This document shows, piece after piece, positions 1 to 7,645 of a DNA stretch of 8,628 bases. The stretch covers positions 1-8,628 of the forward strand of contig JAGYMJ010000662.1 of the NCBI GenBank assembly GCA_018400625.1. The letters are read 5' to 3'. Source of the stretch: Planctomycetota bacterium (lineage in GTDB: Bacteria; Planctomycetota; Brocadiia; SM23-32). The notes under the pieces are model-generated. The model worked only from the letters and a program-made list of their open reading frames with translations. It was not told where the DNA came from and searched no databases. The number at the start of each line of letters is the position of its first letter. Positions within the stretch are counted from its first letter, which is position 1. A program made the position numbers and the translations under genes.

Positions 1-138
1 GGCCGGGCCGGGCGGAAACACGGCGGAGCGTATTTTTTATGCCCGCTGCAGCTGAGAATCATCATTCCACCGGCCTGCGTACAGGCAGGCACAGGGCACG
101 GTGGGTATGCTACGTGATTCACTGAGGACTTACCTTAT
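1..138 (+). repeat. Interspersed repeat, copy A (cut by window edge)
   Basis: This is the first of three long copies of one repeat family. Bases 1-73 align without gaps to 7908-7980 (copy C) with five mismatches by eye, so the left end of the element lies outside the window. The order is a GC-rich left part, a segment reading TATGCCCGCTG, a hairpin core with arms CCACCG (67-72) and CGGTGG (99-104), and a right end CACTGAGGACTTACC. Unlike copies B and C, the hairpin loop holds about 16 extra bases (74-89), which form their own small hairpin: GCCTG (73-77), loop CGTA, CAGGC (82-86). No coding potential was recognised. It resembles a small non-autonomous or REP/MITE-like element; the family is not identified. 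Confidence 0.8.
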
Positions 139-280
139 TTCTTACCATTAGGTCCTCAATGAATATATACTCTTACAAAAACTCTACGTTAATAATATTA
201 CTGCATCTTATGAATCAAGTCAAATGTTTTAGCAGACAAATTCTTTAATTTTTAAAAGTTTTAAGCTATTTAAAACAATA
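139..280. other. AT-rich spacer between repeat copies A and B
   Basis: No gene is visible. The stretch is clearly AT-rich compared with the GC-rich repeats on either side. At its left edge GTCCTCA (152-158) is an exact inverted match to TGAGGAC (123-129) in the right end of copy A, so the two could pair around a 22-base loop. There is no T-run placed as in an intrinsic terminator. No promoter is claimed. Confidence 0.5.
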
Positions 281-415
281 CGCTCAGCGCCGCAGGGGCC
301 GGGCTGGGCGGAGACACGGCGGAGCGTACTGTTTATGCCCGCTGTAGCTGAGAATCATCATTCCACTAGCACAGGGTACGGTGGGGGAAAAACATGGTTC
401 ACGGAGTACTTAACA
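281..415 (+). repeat. Interspersed repeat, copy B
   Basis: Full-length copy in the same orientation as copies A and C. Bases 294-366 align without gaps to 7905-7977 of copy C with only two mismatches by eye. The hairpin core is damaged here: CCACTA (362-367) faces TACGGTGG, leaving about four outer pairs. The right end (CACGGAGTACTTAAC) is also more diverged than in A or C. The left boundary near 281-287 is set by the shared AGCGCCG start of B and C. It lies downstream of the leftward phosphoesterase gene, about 50 bp past its stop. No intrinsic terminator with a T-run is visible between that stop and this copy. Confidence 0.82.
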
Positions 416-465
416 AAATAGAGGCAAAAGTCCAATTCTGTCTGAATCAAAACAATTCGATATCT

Positions 466-2118
466 TTATTCTGAAGAGAAATGTTGTATGATTTTCCTCA
501 GCATAATCTCTGCAATTCCACTTACTTCCGTTAATTGTTCTATGCTTTGAAACCCGCCTTTTTCTTTTCTGCGGTCTCCAATCCTTTCGGCAAGCCTTGA
601 GCCTATTCCAGAGATTGCCTCGAAATCTTTTAATGATGCCTGATTAATTCTGATTAAGATTTTTTTTTCTTCCGTAGGGCGAAACAATGTTTTAAGCTGT
701 TTAATTTCGATGGCCCCTTCGGCATGAACAATAATCCGGGGGCGTATTATACCTGTGTCCCCCTGAGCCTCGACGGTGAATGAGTTGGTTGGCTTGTTTT
801 CGTCAAACCAAAGTTCATGCTCTTCAACGGTTTCAAGAACATTTCCTCCTCTGGTCACATAAGTATTGTCTAAGACTAAAAGAGGTCGGGGCCCTTTCCA
901 ATTCGCCAATGTACCTTTCACCACCCACTCGATTTCCCTGATATCTTCTAAAGATATTGGTTCCAAATAAGCTTTTAGCGGGAGTTCTCGCTGGGATGAA
1001 ATGTGCAAGCCCCTTTCATTGTAATCGATACTTTGAGTCTTTGAATCTGAAAGTACGGCCGACCAGCTCTCCGGGATGGGACGTACAGGTGAAGTATCGG
1101 CCGTCATGAAATCATAAGCCCACCCTTCGATTAATGTCTCCGGCTCGATGTGACGGTTGACTTCTGTTCCTATTTCAAGCTCCTTCGGCATGGCTTGCCA
1201 TATTCCGATGATCAAGAAGAGCGAAATTATGAGTAGGGCAAATATGGCGGTTGCCGTTAATTTCCAGCGTTTAACCCGAGTGTGAGCCAACTCGATATCT
1301 TCCTGGGGCGTTACATGATCGGAGACATTCGATTGCCCTGGCTTAAAGTCTATCAGCTCACGGACGGGCTGACGCGTGGTCTGATCGATCCTTTTCAAGA
1401 GAAACGCTCTGAGTTCGTCATCCTGATAGGTGTTTTGGACGGCCATACGGAAGGCCTGAATATCATACGAGAGGCGCTGCCAGCAAACGGTGTTGGCTTC
1501 AGTGTCCAAAATAGCATAGCACGCTCTGAAATCCCCGTCACGTGAAAGCCCCACCGAACCGCAGTTGATGATATATCGATTTTCAGGCTTCAGGCGCATA
1601 GGCTTTTCAGGGGCCTGAAATCTCCTGTATTGCCCTGTTGGACAGAGCAAATGGATACGGGGGATATGGGTATGCCCCACGCAAAAAATTTGACCGTTCA
1701 CCTTTTCCCAGGCACGTTCAGCGTCCTGTTTCCCCATAACATATGAAAATCTTTTGGGAGCAACAGGAGAGCCGTGAGAAGCTTTGAAAAAGTTGTGTTT
1801 TAGCAGAAGCGGTGCTTTCTGAAAAACCTTTTGCGCTTGATCACCCAGCAGCTTTTTTGTGTGGTCGATCAGCTTTCGGGCTACGGGACTGAAGCCTTGA
1901 GGTTCCATCAATCCTGCAACTACGGCATCATGGTTGCCCAGAACAAAATAATCAATGTGTGCGTAAACGCTGCTGAGTACCCTGGCCGGTTCGGGTCCAT
2001 AGCCCACAATATCACCCAGACAAATTATTTTATCAACTTGCTGCACGCTGAAGTCGGCGAGAACGGCATTCCAGGCCGCAAGATTTGCATGTATGTCCGA
2101 TACAATGGCTATCCGCAT
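466..2118 (-). CDS. Metallophosphoesterase with TM helix and C-terminal ComEA-like HhH domain
   Basis: The 550-residue protein starts with a calcineurin-like phosphoesterase domain of the small YfcE/MJ0936 type (residues 1 to about 240). Metal-binding motifs are visible in order: D8-x-H10, GD35-36, GNHD 61-64, H115 and GHTH 148-151. It has no signal peptide, so this domain should be cytoplasmic. One hydrophobic helix (about 286-308) follows basic residues RVKRWK, which fits an outward-facing C-terminus. Residues about 310-480 look beta-rich and are unrecognised. Residues about 488-550 (INQAS, SGIGSRLAERI, GGFQSIEQL, VSGI) match the ComEA-type helix-hairpin-helix repeat. The family hydrolyses phosphodiesters or phosphomonoesters; the substrate here is unknown. 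It lies 75 bp after the FAH gene on the same strand, probably in one transcript. A GAGG sequence about 13 bases before the start codon is a poorly spaced ribosome site. The domain combination is unusual. The enzyme class is secure; the role is not. Confidence 0.88.
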   Translation of the reverse strand: MRIAIVSDIHANLAAWNAVLADFSVQQVDKIICLGDIVGYGPEPARVLSSVYAHIDYFVLGNHDAVVAGLMEPQGFSPVARKLIDHTKKLLGDQAQKVFQKAPLLLKHNFFKASHGSPVAPKRFSYVMGKQDAERAWEKVNGQIFCVGHTHIPRIHLLCPTGQYRRFQAPEKPMRLKPENRYIINCGSVGLSRDGDFRACYAILDTEANTVCWQRLSYDIQAFRMAVQNTYQDDELRAFLLKRIDQTTRQPVRELIDFKPGQSNVSDHVTPQEDIELAHTRVKRWKLTATAIFALLIISLFLIIGIWQAMPKELEIGTEVNRHIEPETLIEGWAYDFMTADTSPVRPIPESWSAVLSDSKTQSIDYNERGLHISSQRELPLKAYLEPISLEDIREIEWVVKGTLANWKGPRPLLVLDNTYVTRGGNVLETVEEHELWFDENKPTNSFTVEAQGDTGIIRPRIIVHAEGAIEIKQLKTLFRPTEEKKILIRINQASLKDFEAISGIGSRLAERIGDRRKEKGGFQSIEQLTEVSGIAEIMLRKIIQHFSSE

Positions 2119-2193
2119 CTTTTAATCAAGCCCTCGGTTACTTTTGCATTTTTTTGATTTTAATACTGATGCATACATCCGCCAAATTTTACT

Positions 2194-2991
2194 TTATCCA
2201 ACCACCGGGTTCTTCAGTGTCCCTATACCCTCGATCTCGATCTCTATAGTATCTCCCGACGACATAAAAGTCGGGGGATCATTGGCTGTACCCACCCCGG
2301 AAGGCGTTCCCGTGAATATGATTGTGCCAGGCAGTAAAGTAAGGGAATGAGATATATAGCTTATCAGTTGTTCCACAGAAAAAATCATGTCCGAAGTATT
2401 TGAATCCTGCATCACATTCCCATTCAAGATGCTGCGGATCTGAAGATTGTTCGGGTCGAGTTCGGTCTCAACCCAGGGGCCGACCGGTGCAAAGGTGTCG
2501 AAGGATTTTGCGCGCGCCCATTGCCGGTCCAGCCTTTGCTGGCAGTCCCGGGCGCTGACGTCATTAGCACATGTATAGCCCAGAACGTAGTCAAGCGCTT
2601 CGTCCTCGGACACTTTATTGGCCTCTTTCCCGATAATTACTCCTAACTCCGCCTCATAGTCCACTTCATCCGGGGCTATTTCAGGCAGCATGATGGGTTT
2701 TTTATGTGAGTTCAATGCTGAGGTGGCTTTAAGAAATATCACCGGCCGCTCCGGTATCGGAGAATTTCCTTCTTGAGCATGCGCGCGGTAATTCAGCCCG
2801 ATAGCGATGATGTTGGGAGGGTCTAACGGCGGTAAAAATTCTTCTATGGAATTGAACGGGACGGGGCCCGAACTTGTCTGCATCTCTTCCCCCACAGGTG
2901 AGACATCAAGAAGTCTTATCTGATCACCCTCCACGACGACATATACAGGTTCTTCTCCGAACTCTTGGGATACAACCCTTGCTATTTTCAT
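2194..2991 (-). CDS. Fumarylacetoacetate hydrolase (FAH) family protein
   Basis: This 265-residue cytoplasmic enzyme has the usual length and fold pattern of single-domain FAH-superfamily hydrolases/isomerases, which act on beta-dicarbonyl compounds such as acylpyruvates and diketo sugar acids using a bound divalent metal. Visible signatures are GLNYRAH (65-71), the metal ligands in DYEAELG (E113, E115), GYTCANDVSARDCQ (D144), KSFDTFAPVGP (162-172) and GTPSGVG (228-234). All key residues appear present. The start at 2991 is supported by an AGGA-type ribosome site (complement of 3001-3006) about 9 bases upstream. It is the first gene of a leftward pair with the phosphoesterase and is divergent from the lyase gene. 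Family members in non-phosphorylating rhamnose and fucose pathways cleave 2,4-diketo-3-deoxy acids, which would suit the lyase neighbour, but sequence reading alone does not fix the substrate. Confidence 0.92.
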   Translation of the reverse strand: MKIARVVSQEFGEEPVYVVVEGDQIRLLDVSPVGEEMQTSSGPVPFNSIEEFLPPLDPPNIIAIGLNYRAHAQEGNSPIPERPVIFLKATSALNSHKKPIMLPEIAPDEVDYEAELGVIIGKEANKVSEDEALDYVLGYTCANDVSARDCQQRLDRQWARAKSFDTFAPVGPWVETELDPNNLQIRSILNGNVMQDSNTSDMIFSVEQLISYISHSLTLLPGTIIFTGTPSGVGTANDPPTFMSSGDTIEIEIEGIGTLKNPVVG

Positions 2992-3030
2992 AATCTGTAA
3001 TTCCTCAGTAAAATGGCTTTATATAAGTTT

Positions 3031-3036
3031 ATTATA
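3031..3036 (-). promoter_or_regulatory. Candidate -10 box for the FAH/phosphoesterase pair
   Basis: The minus strand reads a perfect TATAAT (complement of 3031-3036), about 40 bases upstream of the FAH start codon, within an AT-rich stretch. No convincing -35 is found 16-18 bases further upstream (CTGTTT and TTGCAT are poor or badly spaced). This is therefore a -10-only candidate that could be chance in AT-rich DNA. Confidence 0.3.
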
Positions 3037-3184
3037 TGATGGCTTCGGATGCAAACAGATTTATGAGGTTCTTGCCCGTATTGATTTTCTCCTGGGAAAG
3101 AATCGGTGGTCTTTATGGAAATAATAACCTGTATAGCCGTTTTCAAGCGCTGATGGGGGGCCAGAGATGTTGCGAAATGTGTGA

Positions 3185-3213
3185 TTGACTGGATATCTAA
3201 ATTATTGTACATT
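3185..3213 (+). promoter_or_regulatory. Candidate sigma70-type promoter for the lyase gene
   Basis: TTGACT (3185-3190) matches five of six -35 consensus bases. After a 17-base spacer, TACATT (3208-3213) matches four of six -10 bases. Transcription would start near 3220, which is almost exactly the left edge of palindromic element D. The leader before the start codon at 3335 would be about 115 bases, most of it element D. The assignment rests on motif match and position only. Confidence 0.45.
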
Positions 3214-3218
3214 ACAAA

Positions 3219-3300
3219 AATGGTAAGCCCTCGGTGAACCCCGTTGTTTCCCCGCCGGCTCAGGGCGCGGTGGTGAGAAAACTATGCAGTTCACTGAACG
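3219..3300 (+). repeat. Short palindromic element D, related to repeats A-C and to E
   Basis: The element has inverted arms: TCGGTGAAC (3231-3239) pairs with GTTCACTGA (3289-3297) at eight of nine positions. At its centre CCGCCG (3252-3257) pairs with CGGTGG (3268-3273), using one G-U pair in RNA. The centre and right end resemble the right half of copies A-C (CAGGG, CGGTGG, TTCACTGA). The left end, GGTAAGCCCTCGGTGAACC, is close to the inverse of the right end of copies A and C. The left half also matches element E at 8545-8584. It ends 34 bases before the lyase start, so it would sit in the mRNA leader and could fold. It is a degenerate, MITE-like palindrome; whether it has a regulatory role is unknown. 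Confidence 0.6.
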
Positions 3301-3320
3301 GGATTTGATTAATATCCTTC

Positions 3321-3325
3321 AGGAG
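3321..3325 (+). promoter_or_regulatory. Ribosome binding site fixing the lyase start at 3335
   Basis: AGGAG lies 9 bases before ATG at 3335. The in-frame ATG at 3284 lies inside element D, has no such site, and would place 17 extra residues in front of the signal peptide. ATG 3341 is also in frame, but its spacing of 15 bases is too long. Confidence 0.75.
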
Positions 3326-3334
3326 ATAAATATC

Positions 3335-6300
3335 ATGTTAATGAGAAAAGTCTTGTTGACACGGAAGTCCTGGCGTAAGGTAAGTGTTATGTGCTGGACG
3401 GGGATTTGGCTTTTGACCGGTGCCGTCGGATCCGGAAGTTCTTTGGCTGAAGAAGCAGGTGTGGAATGGCCTGATGAGTGGATAGTTTTCGCCCCTCTGG
3501 ATCGTCTGCATAGAGTGGAAGATGAATCTGTTTGGGCTGCAGTACCGGAAATACTGGAAATTCCGGAGACCGACTCTTTTCCCGCTAAATCACTCGGAGC
3601 GCAGCGGATTCCCGTAATCCCCGGTAAGCCTGTCGATTTGAGCGATGCTATGGAAGATACGGCGGTGGGCACGACAGCCTATGTGTTCATCGAACTGCAA
3701 TCATCTCAGCGACAAGATGTGACGCTGGGGCTGGGGGGGGATTGGTGGATGGAATGCCGGCTCAACGGCGAACCCTTCTTCGATACGCTTGAGACCGGCG
3801 GCGGTGACCGGCCGTTTGGGATTCTCGATCATAAGGTCGATGTGGAATTGCAGGAGGGGGAAAATATCCTGGCGATACGTTTTTCGCGGGGCAAATACAG
3901 TGCTTTGCTCGCTGCCGGTGATGAACAGCACTTTGCTGCCGAGAAAGAACGTCTGCAGGAAAAACGCCGGAGGCGGGGTTTGAATATCCTTCCCGAGAAC
4001 TTCGAAGACAGGCTCCTGTTCCCCGTGGAAGAGCAGGCCGTAGCTACGGCCGGTAAACATATCGATCTCTCCCTGCCGGATGTCAATTGGAGAAAGGGTG
4101 AGTTGGCCGGGGAGCAGTCCATGCCCAATCGGCAGCTCTACGTCCATAACCCCTCCGGTCGGCGTGCAGAGGTGCGTGACACCCTGCTGCGACGGTTCGA
4201 TGATCCGGTGACGATCCGTCTGTCAAAATCACGTTACCCTTATGAAGACCGGCATCTGGATGCGATTGTTTGGACCACCACCGCTGAGGAACATCAGACG
4301 CCCACCGGCCATATCAAAGTTCACCTCAAAGATGCCTATGGCGCGTTGATGTCAGAAAATATTGTCGAAACGCTTTCTCCCAGCGGTCTGTTTTTCTCCG
4401 TTGGACTGCCGCCCGGGTTGGAGGGGGCTGAAGGGGAACTGGAAGTCATATGGCGGGACGGCGATGAAGAAATCGGGCGGTCAGCGAAAAGATTTCATGT
4501 CAATAAAGCCTCCGGAGTGCAAGAAGCCGGCCGGATAACCCTTAAAGTCCTGAATGACCCCGGAGCCAAGATAAACAATGCTCCGATGACCGTCGGTGTT
4601 CCTTTTCCGCAAGGAGTACTGAGTGAAGAGTCGAATGTGCGCCTGGTGGATGAAGAGGGTGCCGAGTTACCGCTTCAGACGCGCGTGACCGCACGGTGGT
4701 CACGCTTCGGATCTGTGAAGTGGCTCTTATGCGATTTTCTCGCCGATCTTGATGGTGAATCGCGCAATTATTACCTGGAATACGGGCCCGATATCGAACG
4801 GCGCTCCGCTGAAATGATGCAGGTTACCGATGCTGATGAAGGATTCCCGTCCCTCCATGCCGGGCGCATACGGGTGGGGGAAAACGGTATCGAACACGAC
4901 GCGGAGGGGAACGGCGTTTTTCAGGCGGTGTTCGGGGAAGATGCCCTGCATGGCGCCTTTGTAACGCATGAAAATGGACGGAAATTTACCGTGCCTGCTG
5001 ATAGAGAGCATGTGGTCGAAGAAACGGGCAGTGAGAAAACAGTTGTGCGCCGCACCGGATGGTATGTGCATGAACAGAGCGCAAAGGAGTTCTGCCAGTT
5101 CGTTACGCGCTTTGTCTTCCACCGTGACAGTCCGGTGGTGCGTATCTTCCATACATGGATATTCACCGGCGACGGCAGCCGGGACCGCATTGCCGATATG
5201 GGCTGGCGGTTTGAGACCGCACATGCGATGGAAGACGCACGACTGCTCACCTCCTTTCAGAACGGTCAATGGCAGCCTGAGCGTTCGCTGGTCCAGTATG
5301 ATTATCAAAATTATATGCTCATCGCCGATGGGACGGAATATTATGTAAAGGGACGCACTCCGGGAGTTTTCTCCGCTGAAATCGGAGACAGTCGGGTGGT
5401 TTTCGGGGCAAAGGACTTCTGGCAGAACTTCCCCAGCGAACTGGAAACGGAGGACCACGGTTTCACGTTCTACAACTGGCCGCGCAATAATCCGCCGGCA
5501 ACTTTTGAGCGGCCGGTGCCGCCCAGCCAGGCCTTTTTGCACCGGTTCGCCCATGAGGGAGAGTTGCTGGACTTCCGTCTGCCGGATGAGTATGCCGAAG
5601 GAACGATATGGAATGCTGCATGCAGCTATGAAAGACACTGGGCTGAAGGAAAACCGGAAAGCGCTAACGCCCAGGGGATCGCCCGAACCGAAGAAATGTT
5701 CCTCTATCTCGCCGGTACCGACGAATCAATGGACAATGCGGTCCGAGTGATGCGCGGTTTGAACGACGAAAGTCTGCGCGCCGTTGTTGATCCGGCCTGG
5801 ATGGCCCAAAGCGATGTTTTCGGCCCGCTCCACCCCTATGATCCCCAGTCTTACCCTGAAGATGAGCATCTTTATGAACAGATTGTGGATGCCCCCTCGC
5901 GCTGGAATGAACGGCTGGGTTTTTACGGTATGTGGCTGCATGGCGACCTGCCGGCATGGAGTATCGGCTTGCAGCGCAGGCACGCCTCGCTCTACAGAAC
6001 CATCCGAAAGAACCACCACGGTTGGCCTCAAACCTGGATCCCGTTTATCCGCAGCGGCAGCCCGCGTCAACTAAAACATGCTGAGGCCGCCACCCGGCAG
6101 ATGCTCGATGCCAATTTCTGTCATTATGCCACCGAAGATGTGGATGCTTCGGTCGGGGCGAACCATTACCGGCGTCAAGGCTGGTGGGACCGTTCCCTGT
6201 TGCCCTGGGCGGGCCGTTGCGGACCCCATAGACGCAGTTACACTGTCGATTGCGACTATATCTGGCACGCCTATTATCTGACCGGTTATACCCGGGCCCG

Positions 6301-7645
6301 CGACGTGGCGCTGCTGTTCGGCGAGCTCACACAGGAGGATCACAGGACGCTGAGCACGAGCCGAACCACCGAATCGGTGCTGCCGTCCTACCTGAAGATG
6401 TATCAGGCCACTTTCAATCCCTGGTTTTTGGCCGCATCCCAGGATGTCGCCCGTTTGCATGAACTCAGCTTCGACCGCGAAGAGATAGTCGATACGCTCA
6501 CGCATGACGTTGTTGGAAGCAATTGGCGGCAGGCGTATGAGGATTATTACCGATTTACCGGTGATGATGTTCACTATCGGATAACGCTGAACAACGCCAT
6601 TTCTTACTGCAGCCCAAACACCTACGGCTATCTTCATCGCTGGGACTTCCTTTCCTTCCCCTATATCCGCCGTGCCGCCTTTGCGTGGTCGGAAACCGGT
6701 GATGATTTTTATCTGAGACGCCTTTCGGGCTACTTGAACTGGGTGCAGCGTGTTGTTTATGACGGTGAAGTGGAATATGGTCGGGGGGCGATGGCCCAGA
6801 GCGCCACTGCCAGGGGGATTTTCACCGGGTATTATCTACGCAATTTCCCTTTTGCTCTCGGGGCCTTTGAGAGCGCCGGCTATCGGCCCGATCCCCTTCC
6901 CGACCCTCTCTACGTGATGGGTGATCGTGTGCGGGCGGATGATCAGGAATATTACCGTTTTCGGCTGCCGGAGATACTTATTCAAAAAGAAAAAGATGCA
7001 GGGCCGATCGTTTTCTCTCTGGCGCACCGTCATGGGGCAACAACACGTGATCATCTCACTTATATCTATGAACTGTCGTCACTGCCGCACGGTGATGTTT
7101 TGGTGGAAGGGAAATGGCCCTCGGACCGCAGTCTCAGGAAAGAGAAGATACCTGCCGAGGCGGCGGCCGGGGTGTATCGGCTCTCTTATGGTGGGTATAA
7201 ACCACGTGAAGTCGCCGAGAAATACCTCGCAAGGAGGCTGCGCCGGATACAATGGATACGTCTCCCCGCCACCGATCCCGACGTTCCCGAGGTTGTACGG
7301 CTGGAGCATTCGGACGACGGAACACGTGTGCCGGCAGGCTATCCGGAGGTGCTTTACTGGTTCAAGGTTCCCGAGAATACCGGCGAGTTCTGGATTGAAT
7401 TCCCCAATACGCGCAGTGACCGTTTCAATCGGGTGTCGGTCTGGAATCCCGATCATGAACGCGTATTTGATCGTTCCCATGAGGGTGCTGATGGCCCCGG
7501 GCGTATCGCCATTTCGGTACCGCCTCAGGACGCAGGTAAGATATGGGGCGCGTCTTCAGCCATGGGGGGATTTATACTCGATCCGGTTATTTCACCCTAT
7601 ATATCACTGACTCAGCAAAAATGGTTCGCTCCAGAACAAGAATGA
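3335..7645 (+). CDS. Secreted exo-rhamnogalacturonan lyase-like (PcRGLX/YetA-like) protein
   Basis: This is a 1436-residue exported protein. Residues 1-38 form a signal peptide: basic RKVLLTRKSWRK, a hydrophobic stretch, then likely cleavage after SLA38 before EE. Residues about 80-180 are a beta-sandwich-like module (DWWMECRLNGEPFF near 136-149) resembling N-terminal sugar-binding-like modules. Residues about 255-395 look like a second beta-sandwich. From about 400 the sequence matches my recollection of the PcRGLX/YetA-like (PL26-type) family: RIFT-barrel segment about 400-490 (ITLKVLNDPG, NNAPMTVGVPFPQG), central beta-sandwich about 500-740 (VVRRTGWY, DSPVVRIFHTWIF), then an alpha/alpha-toroid about 845-1170 (HHGWPQTWIP near 894, HYRRQGWWDRSLLPW near 945, DYIWHAYYLTGYTRARD near 973). 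Residues about 1190-1436 are a beta-rich tail. Family enzymes remove disaccharides from rhamnogalacturonan by beta-elimination. Substrate and catalytic residues are not proven here. The gene looks more GC-rich than its leftward neighbours, which may indicate separate ancestry. The reading frame is intact. Confidence 0.75.
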   Translation: MLMRKVLLTRKSWRKVSVMCWTGIWLLTGAVGSGSSLAEEAGVEWPDEWIVFAPLDRLHRVEDESVWAAVPEILEIPETDSFPAKSLGAQRIPVIPGKPVDLSDAMEDTAVGTTAYVFIELQSSQRQDVTLGLGGDWWMECRLNGEPFFDTLETGGGDRPFGILDHKVDVELQEGENILAIRFSRGKYSALLAAGDEQHFAAEKERLQEKRRRRGLNILPENFEDRLLFPVEEQAVATAGKHIDLSLPDVNWRKGELAGEQSMPNRQLYVHNPSGRRAEVRDTLLRRFDDPVTIRLSKSRYPYEDRHLDAIVWTTTAEEHQTPTGHIKVHLKDAYGALMSENIVETLSPSGLFFSVGLPPGLEGAEGELEVIWRDGDEEIGRSAKRFHVNKASGVQEAGRITLKVLNDPGAKINNAPMTVGVPFPQGVLSEESNVRLVDEEGAELPLQTRVTARWSRFGSVKWLLCDFLADLDGESRNYYLEYGPDIERRSAEMMQVTDADEGFPSLHAGRIRVGENGIEHDAEGNGVFQAVFGEDALHGAFVTHENGRKFTVPADREHVVEETGSEKTVVRRTGWYVHEQSAKEFCQFVTRFVFHRDSPVVRIFHTWIFTGDGSRDRIADMGWRFETAHAMEDARLLTSFQNGQWQPERSLVQYDYQNYMLIADGTEYYVKGRTPGVFSAEIGDSRVVFGAKDFWQNFPSELETEDHGFTFYNWPRNNPPATFERPVPPSQAFLHRFAHEGELLDFRLPDEYAEGTIWNAACSYERHWAEGKPESANAQGIARTEEMFLYLAGTDESMDNAVRVMRGLNDESLRAVVDPAWMAQSDVFGPLHPYDPQSYPEDEHLYEQIVDAPSRWNERLGFYGMWLHGDLPAWSIGLQRRHASLYRTIRKNHHGWPQTWIPFIRSGSPRQLKHAEAATRQMLDANFCHYATEDVDASVGANHYRRQGWWDRSLLPWAGRCGPHRRSYTVDCDYIWHAYYLTGYTRARDVALLFGELTQEDHRTLSTSRTTESVLPSYLKMYQATFNPWFLAASQDVARLHELSFDREEIVDTLTHDVVGSNWRQAYEDYYRFTGDDVHYRITLNNAISYCSPNTYGYLHRWDFLSFPYIRRAAFAWSETGDDFYLRRLSGYLNWVQRVVYDGEVEYGRGAMAQSATARGIFTGYYLRNFPFALGAFESAGYRPDPLPDPLYVMGDRVRADDQEYYRFRLPEILIQKEKDAGPIVFSLAHRHGATTRDHLTYIYELSSLPHGDVLVEGKWPSDRSLRKEKIPAEAAAGVYRLSYGGYKPREVAEKYLARRLRRIQWIRLPATDPDVPEVVRLEHSDDGTRVPAGYPEVLYWFKVPENTGEFWIEFPNTRSDRFNRVSVWNPDHERVFDRSHEGADGPGRIAISVPPQDAGKIWGASSAMGGFILDPVISPYISLTQQKWFAPEQE

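Noticed and set aside
1..415. CRISPR array
   Set aside because: The repeat unit is about 135 bp, with only two copies here and one 7.5 kb away. There are no short regular repeats with unique spacers.
2127..2137. Another remnant of element D before the phosphoesterase start
   Set aside because: AAGCCCTCGGT is identical to 11 bases of D, but the surrounding sequence shows no core hairpin or second arm, so chance is likely.
2988..3212. Leftward reading frame of 74 codons upstream of the FAH gene
   Set aside because: It overlaps the FAH start, covers the promoter region, has no recognisable motif and no good ribosome site; its residue make-up looks like translated intergenic DNA.
3284..3334. 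Lyase start codon at 3284
   Set aside because: It lies inside element D, lacks a ribosome site and would put extra residues before a clean signal peptide. ATG 3335 has AGGAG at proper spacing.
4727..5638. Long leftward reading frame of 303 codons inside the lyase gene
   Set aside because: It lies wholly antisense to a strongly supported coding frame, and its sequence shows no domain pattern. Long antisense frames are common in GC-rich genes.
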